From: Streptosporangiaceae bacterium
GTDB lineage: Bacteria; Actinomycetota; Actinomycetes; Streptosporangiales; Streptosporangiaceae
Reading direction: 5' to 3'
Length of the DNA stretch: 35,138 nucleotides
Assembly: GCA_019245115.1 (NCBI GenBank)
Contig: JAFARZ010000419.1
Location: forward strand, 1 to 35,138
Every line of letters starts with the position of its first letter. The stretch's first letter is position 1. The position numbers and the translations under genes were made by a program. Shown in pieces: positions 31,124 to 35,138 of the stretch. The notes under the pieces are model-generated. The model saw only the letters and a program-made list of their open reading frames with translations. It searched no databases and was not told where the DNA came from.

Positions 31124-32411
31124 TCGCGCGCGCCGCGGCGTGCAGGTGCTTTTGCAGGTAACTGACGCGCTCGACGTCGTTCACGACGCCCTCGGGGTTC
31201 ACGTAATCCTCGGCGGCGCAGCCGTTCTCGGTGATGTAAAGCGGCAGGTCAGGGGCGTCCGCGGTCAGCCGCAGCAGCAGTTCGTACAGCCCGTCCGGGT
31301 CGATCAGCCAGTCCATCGCCGTCCGCTCGATCCAGTCGGGCCGGTAGACGACCACCCCGGGCACGTCGCCGCGGGCGGGTTCCTCGTTCCGCCGCAGGTC
31401 GGCGGGGTCTCCGGCGCGGAGGAACACCGGGGAGTAGTAGTTGACGCCGAGGAAGTCCAGCGGCTGGCAGATCGCCGCCATGTCGCCGTCGGCGATGAGT
31501 TCGTCCGGTGGCGCGAGCGCGGGTGAGGCCTGGGCTGGATACCTGCCGTGCAGCAGCGGTTCCAGGTAGAGACCGTTCATGTCGGCGTCCGCGATCTGCG
31601 CGGCCCGCTGGAGCATGTTGCTGTTATCATCCAGCCTGTTGCTGTTATCAAGCAACCGGACGGGATGCAGGTCCAGGGTGATGCCCACCTCCGTCACCCC
31701 TTCGGCCCGCAGTGCCTGGACGGCCAGGCCATGCCCGAGCAGCAGATGATGGTTGGCCGCGGCCGCCGCTTCGGCGTCGCACAGGCCGGGCGCGTGGTAG
31801 CCGTGGCGGTAGCCGTTCTCCACCACCACCTGCGGTTCGTTTATGGTGATCCAGCGCGCGACACGGTCGCCGAGCGCGTCGGCCACGATCGCCGCGTAGT
31901 CGGCGAACCGCAGCGCGGTATCCCGCGTCGCCCAGCCGCCGGCGTCCTGGAGTTCCTGCGGCAGGTCCCAGTGGTACAGGGTGAGGGCGGCGGCGATCTC
32001 GTGTTCGGCCAGTTCGTCGAGCAGCGACCGGTAGTAGTCCAGGCCCTTCTGGTTCACCGCGCCGGTCCCGCCCGGCTGGATCCGGGGCCACGACACCGAG
32101 AACCGGTAGGCGTTCAGGCCCAGCGAGGCGAGCAGCGCGATGTCCTCCCGGTACCGGTGGTAGGAATCGCAGGCGACGTCACCGGTGTCGCCGCCGCGGA
32201 CCTTCCCCGGCGTGTGGCTGAACGTGTCCCATACCGAGGGTCCCCGGCCGTCGGCGTGCACCGCGCCTTCGATCTGATAGGCGGCTGTCGCCGCGCCCCA
32301 GGTGAATCCGGCCGGGAATTTCAGCACACCATTGGAAGCCGTCGCGGTCATCGGCTCTTGGTTGGCGGCCGTCGCGGTCATCGGCCCTTGGTTGGCGGCC
32401 GTTGCGGTCAT
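30921..32411 (-). CDS. GH1 family beta-glucosidase
   Basis: A 496-aa family 1 glycoside hydrolase, no signal peptide, so it splits imported beta-glucosides or cello-oligosaccharides in the cytosol. The N-terminal signature is FPAGFTWGAATAAYQIEGA. The acid/base Glu is in TINEPQ (~residue 190) and the nucleophile Glu in LYITENGCA (~400). WSLLDNFEWGWGYQKRFG lines the sugar subsite. AAGGAG eight bases before ATG 32411 supports this start, although the first ~25 residues (MTATAANQGP-MTATAANQEP-MTATASNG) are a tandem repeat outside the fold. A second repeat insertion (LDNSNRLDDNSN, near residue 255) comes from two TTGCTGTTATCA elements. The divergent LacI gene and two operators between them imply sugar-inducible expression. 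The 3' end overlaps the polymerase frame. Confidence 0.9.
   Translation of the reverse strand: MTATAANQGPMTATAANQEPMTATASNGVLKFPAGFTWGAATAAYQIEGAVHADGRGPSVWDTFSHTPGKVRGGDTGDVACDSYHRYREDIALLASLGLNAYRFSVSWPRIQPGGTGAVNQKGLDYYRSLLDELAEHEIAAALTLYHWDLPQELQDAGGWATRDTALRFADYAAIVADALGDRVARWITINEPQVVVENGYRHGYHAPGLCDAEAAAAANHHLLLGHGLAVQALRAEGVTEVGITLDLHPVRLLDNSNRLDDNSNMLQRAAQIADADMNGLYLEPLLHGRYPAQASPALAPPDELIADGDMAAICQPLDFLGVNYYSPVFLRAGDPADLRRNEEPARGDVPGVVVYRPDWIERTAMDWLIDPDGLYELLLRLTADAPDLPLYITENGCAAEDYVNPEGVVNDVERVSYLQKHLHAAARAINDGANLAGYYVWSLLDNFEWGWGYQKRFGIVFVDFGTQRRIPKASSRFYSEVVRSNSVAPPPDAAD
31618..31650. repeat. Two TTGCTGTTATCA copies inside the GH1 gene
   Basis: Copies at 31618-31629 and 31639-31650, spaced 21 bp, encode the DNSN of LLDNSNRLDDNSNML on the minus strand. 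The frame relation (GAT-AAC-AGC) is the same as in the halogenase-like gene 27 kb away. Confidence 0.7.
32329..32411. repeat. 30-bp tandem repeat at the GH1 start
   Basis: Two nearly identical 30-bp units (32382-32411, 32352-32381) and a partial third (to about 32329), each beginning with ATG ACC GC on the minus strand. Each unit supplies a possible start codon, but only the outermost has an RBS. Confidence 0.75.
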
Positions 32412-32484
32412 CGATCACTCCTTAGCGGATTTGTTAACGCCCTGTTGCGGATCGATCCTTGACCGGCCCCGTCCGCGAGGCTAG

Positions 32485-32496
32485 TGTAAGCGCTTA
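32485..32496. promoter_or_regulatory. LacI-family operator 1
   Basis: TGTAAGCGCTTA with a perfect TAAGCGCTTA palindrome (32487-32496) and the central CG typical of LacI-family sites. It lies between the divergent GH1 and LacI genes, centred 22 bp from operator 2. Confidence 0.75.
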
Positions 32497-32502
32497 GATC
32501 TC

Positions 32503-32524
32503 GAAATGTAAACGCTTACATTTC
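32503..32524. promoter_or_regulatory. LacI-family operator 2
   Basis: A 22-bp dyad, GAAATGTAA - ACGC - TTACATTTC, with perfect 9-bp arms and a central CG. It ends 31 bp before the LacI start codon, well placed for autorepression and for control of GH1. Two sites two turns apart suggest cooperative or looped binding. Confidence 0.8.
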
Positions 32525-32555
32525 ATAAATAAGCCGTTAACGAGGACTTCGAGAC

Positions 32556-33620
32556 GTGGCAACGCTCTATGACGTCGCGCGCCTGGCGGGCGTCTCCACC
32601 GCGACAGTCTCCCGGGTCCTGCATGGTCAGGACCGGGTACGCGAGTCCACCCGGGCGCGCGTCAAGAAGGCCATCGAGGAGCTCGGCTACGTCCCGGACA
32701 GCGCGGCGCAGAGCCTGTCCCGCCGGCGGAAGGAGGTGGTCGGGATCGTCTGCGTCGAGCGGCCGGCCAACCACCGCGAGAACATGAACCTGACCTACAA
32801 CGACGAGCTGCTGCACGGCGTCGAGGCCCACATCCGCGCGCTGGACTGGTCGCTGCTGATCACGTTCTGGAACGAGGCGACCGATCCGGATTTCCCCCGG
32901 CTGGACGCCATGTCCGGCAAGGTCGACGGGATACTGATCGGCGAGGGAAGCTTTCCGTCCCGCCTGCTCGATCGCCTCACCGCGCGGGTACCGGTCACGG
33001 TCATCGCCGGGCCGCCCGACGAGCGCAAGGTCGACGTGGTCACGGCGGACAACCGGTCCGGCGCGGTCGCGGTCGTGCGGCATCTCATCGAGGTGCACGG
33101 GAGCCGGCGGCTGTACCACCTGGACGGGCCCCGCAACGCCCCCGACGCCGACGAGCGGCGGCTCGCCCTGAACCAGGTGCTGCGTGAACATCGCGACGTC
33201 CGGCTGACCGGTTCCACGCACGGCTCGTTCAGCGTGGAGAGCGGCGAGGAGGCGGGCCGGCGGATAGTGCCGGCCATCCGTGATGACCTGCCGGACGCGA
33301 TCGTCTGCGCGAACGACCAGATGGCGATCGGCCTGCTGCGGGCGCTGGCGAAGGCGGGGATCCGGGTTCCCGCCGACGTCGCCGTGGTCGGCTTCGACGA
33401 CATCTTTCCCGGCAGTCTGTGTGAGCCACCGCTGACCACTGTCTACCAGCCCATGCGCATGCTCGGCGAGCATGCCTGCGCCCGGCTGATGGAGCGCATC
33501 GCCGCGCCGGACCTGGCGCCCGCGGTGGAACTGCTCCCGACCGAACTGGTGATCCGGCAGAGCTGCGGCTGCCCGCACGGCACCATGGTCCGCCAGCCTG
33601 TGTCCTCCTCGCGGGAGTAG
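32556..33620 (+). CDS. LacI family transcriptional regulator
   Basis: A 354-aa LacI/GalR repressor. Residues 1-55 form the helix-turn-helix and hinge (TLYDVARLAGVSTATVSRVLHGQDRVRESTRARVKKAIEELGYVPD). The rest is the periplasmic-binding-protein-like sugar sensor (VVGIVCVE...VDGILIGEG...DAIVCANDQMAIGLLRALAKAGIRVPADVAVVGFDD). The start is GTG 32556 with GAGGA about ten bases before. It stands divergent to the GH1 gene, with two CG-centred palindromes between, and is followed 3 bp downstream by transporter genes. It most likely represses GH1 and its own operon until a beta-glucoside or cello-oligosaccharide binds. The inducer is inferred from the neighbours. Confidence 0.9.
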   Translation: MATLYDVARLAGVSTATVSRVLHGQDRVRESTRARVKKAIEELGYVPDSAAQSLSRRRKEVVGIVCVERPANHRENMNLTYNDELLHGVEAHIRALDWSLLITFWNEATDPDFPRLDAMSGKVDGILIGEGSFPSRLLDRLTARVPVTVIAGPPDERKVDVVTADNRSGAVAVVRHLIEVHGSRRLYHLDGPRNAPDADERRLALNQVLREHRDVRLTGSTHGSFSVESGEEAGRRIVPAIRDDLPDAIVCANDQMAIGLLRALAKAGIRVPADVAVVGFDDIFPGSLCEPPLTTVYQPMRMLGEHACARLMERIAAPDLAPAVELLPTELVIRQSCGCPHGTMVRQPVSSSRE

Positions 33621-33623
33621 CCA

Positions 33624-34610
33624 ATGGCTTTCATCGTCCGCCGGCTGGCCTTCTATATCGTCGCGGCCTGGGTCGCGCTCACCGTGAACTTCTTCATCCC
33701 GCGCGCCATGCCGGGAAACGCCGTCGAGGCGATCATGGCGAAGTTCCCGAATCTCCAGCCCTCGGCGTTCAAGGCGCTCCAGGCCATGCTGGGCGTCGGC
33801 CACCCGGGTTCGCTGCCGAGCCAGTACGGCAGGTACCTCGCGGACGTATCCCGCCTGGACTTCGGCACCGACGTCTCGCAGTATCCCGCCTCGGTGAGCA
33901 GCGTTCTCGGCGCGACGATCCCGTGGACGCTCACCCTGGTCGGCACCGCCACGGTCATCGCGTTCCTGGTGGGGACCGGGTTCGGCATCATCGCCGGCTG
34001 GCGGCACGGCGGCTGGCTGGACCGGATGCTGCCCGGGCTGATGTTCCTCCAGGCGATCCCGTACTTCTTCCTCGCGCTGATCCTGCTCGAGCTGTTCGCC
34101 CAGCGGCTGCACCTGTTCCCGGTCGGCCAGGGCTATACCGGCGGGCTGATCCCGGGCTGGCACTGGGACTTCATCAGCAGCGCCATCGACCACTCGCTGT
34201 TGCCCGCCTTCACCATCGTGATCACGTCGATAGCGGGCTGGATGCTCCAGATGCGCAACGTGATGGTGACCACGATCGGCGAGGACTATGTGATAGCCGC
34301 CCAGGCCAAGGGCCTGTCCAGCCGCCGGGTCATCTTCACCTACGCGGCGCGCAACGCGCTGTTGCCGCAGCTCCAGGGGTTCGGCCTCGCGCTCGGCTTC
34401 GTTGTGTCCGGCGCGATCGTGATGGAGATCGTGTTCGCCTACCCGGGCATCGGCCTGCTCCTGGTGAACGCGGTCACCTCGAACGACTACCCGATGATGC
34501 AGGCCATCTTCCTGGTGATCACGTTCGCGGTGCTCCTGGCCAACATGCTGGTGGACATCATCATCGTGTTCACCGATCCCCGCGCCCGGTCCAGGGAGGC
34601 GACCCGATGA
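33624..34610 (+). CDS. ABC transporter permease, DppB/OppB type
   Basis: A 328-aa inner-membrane permease. The N-terminus has the OppB-type first helix (FIVRRLAFYIVAAWVALTVNFFIPRAMPGN). The binding-protein-dependent transport domain with about six helices follows, including the cytoplasmic EAA-like loop (GEDYVIAAQAKGLSSRRVIFTYAARNALLPQ) that contacts the ATPase. It starts 3 bp after the LacI stop and overlaps the next permease as ATGA. Dpp/Opp-type transporters carry peptides, but several also import cello- or beta-gluco-oligosaccharides. With a LacI regulator and GH1 beside it, sugar uptake is the better guess. The binding protein and ATPases must lie beyond the window. Confidence 0.85.
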   Translation: MAFIVRRLAFYIVAAWVALTVNFFIPRAMPGNAVEAIMAKFPNLQPSAFKALQAMLGVGHPGSLPSQYGRYLADVSRLDFGTDVSQYPASVSSVLGATIPWTLTLVGTATVIAFLVGTGFGIIAGWRHGGWLDRMLPGLMFLQAIPYFFLALILLELFAQRLHLFPVGQGYTGGLIPGWHWDFISSAIDHSLLPAFTIVITSIAGWMLQMRNVMVTTIGEDYVIAAQAKGLSSRRVIFTYAARNALLPQLQGFGLALGFVVSGAIVMEIVFAYPGIGLLLVNAVTSNDYPMMQAIFLVITFAVLLANMLVDIIIVFTDPRARSREATR

Positions 34611-35138
34611 CCGCTGTGCCCATTACTGTCGAGCCGACCGCCACCATCGAGAAACATCCGGGTCGCTGGCGGCGCCTGCCGGTCAAGGCCAAGGCCGGCG
34701 CGGTGACGCTGGGCCTTTTCATCCTCGCCGCGATCATCGGCCCGATGGTCTCGCCCTACGATCCCTCCTACCAGAACCCCTCGCCGTCGCTGTCGATGCA
34801 CGCACCGTACGGGGCGCACCTGCTCGGCACCACGCAAACCGGCCAGGACGTGCTGGCCCAGCTGCTGGTCGGTATCCGGCTCACCCTGGAGCTCGCGTTC
34901 ATCGTCGGCGTGGTCGCCACTGTGCTGGCGGTCATCGTCGGGGTGACGGCGGCCTATCTCGGCGGCGTCTGGGACGAGGTGCTCTCCCTGGTGTCCAACG
35001 TGTTCCTGGTCATCCCCGCCCTGCCGCTGCTGGTCGTCCTGCTCGGCTACCTGTCGCACAAGGGCCAGACCGCCACCATCCTGGTGCTCAGCGTGCTCGG
35101 CTGGCCGTGGGGCGCCCGGGTCGTCCGCGCCCAGACAC
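34607..35138 (+). CDS. ABC transporter permease, DppC/OppC type (partial)
   Basis: Starts at ATG 34607, overlapping the DppB-type stop as ATGA, and runs off the right edge after ~177 residues. It shows the OppC-type N-terminal helix (AGAVTLGLFILAAIIGPMVSPYDP), the HLLGTTQTGQDVLAQLLVGIRLTLELAFIVG block, and the following transmembrane segments up to GWPWGARVVRAQT, which begins the EAA-type loop. It would form the second half of the membrane pore with the upstream permease. Confidence 0.85.
   Translation, partial: MTAVPITVEPTATIEKHPGRWRRLPVKAKAGAVTLGLFILAAIIGPMVSPYDPSYQNPSPSLSMHAPYGAHLLGTTQTGQDVLAQLLVGIRLTLELAFIVGVVATVLAVIVGVTAAYLGGVWDEVLSLVSNVFLVIPALPLLVVLLGYLSHKGQTATILVLSVLGWPWGARVVRAQT

Noticed and set aside
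32523..34193. 556-codon minus-strand open frame opposite LacI and DppB-type genes
   Set aside because: Antisense shadow covering two well-supported genes; no recognisable domain.

Overview
The window looks like a high-GC actinomycete chromosome. The signs are GC-biased third codon positions, SARP/BTAD and large ATPase LuxR-type regulators, PPOX-class F420-type flavin-fold proteins, and frequent 4-base ATGA gene overlaps. No 16S rRNA or other taxonomic marker is present, so I do not name a genus.

Positions ~230-22360 look like a natural-product locus, best read as a RiPP-type (peptide-derived) cluster that I cannot assign to a named class. Its core is a tightly coupled minus-strand operon: two radical SAM/SPASM-like proteins (20580-18464), a small haem-oxygenase-like di-iron enzyme (18467-17751), a zinc-ribbon/class III cyclase/ATPase/TPR/GAF protein (17754-13999), a SARP/NB-ARC activator (14002-12086) and a full-length LanB-type dehydratase (12099-8899). 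Every junction in it overlaps. Divergent from the first radical SAM gene is a 77-aa acidic, cysteine-free peptide with a strong RBS and a small hydrophobic Gly-Gly C-terminus (20882-21115). It is the best precursor candidate. A TrmB-like/LuxR regulator follows (21368-22360). The left arm carries a cytosolic subtilase (possible leader peptidase), a PPOX protein, a CPA2 antiporter, a flavin halogenase-like enzyme, a LAL regulator and a sulfotransferase. If the locus is one pathway, ribosomal peptide -> radical SAM chemistry -> LanB dehydration -> halogenation/oxidation/sulfation -> proteolysis is a plausible but unproven order.

Positions 22400-27000 hold more ordinary genes: a PPOX protein, a Tat-exported M28 peptidase with a C-terminal FN3-like domain, an LtrA-family membrane protein and an aldo/keto reductase. 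Positions 27000-27960 form a gene-free, repeat-rich stretch with a perfect 26-bp inverted repeat and a 55-bp tandem repeat. It leads into a textbook Trp-codon attenuator (14-aa leader peptide with Trp-Trp, antiterminator and terminator) in front of a tryptophanyl-tRNA synthetase. This matches the known control of auxiliary, indolmycin-resistant TrpRS in Streptomyces. A family A DNA polymerase follows, running convergently into a GH1 beta-glucosidase. The right end is a sugar-utilisation locus: GH1 gene, two LacI-type operators, LacI regulator and two Dpp/Opp-type permease genes, the last cut by the window edge.

A second layer runs through the whole window. Short DNA repeats (TTGCTGTTATCA, a CCTGGGCCT element, a GC-rich hairpin) occur both between and inside genes, and many genes contain small in-frame tandem duplications (12, 15, 21 or 30 bp).
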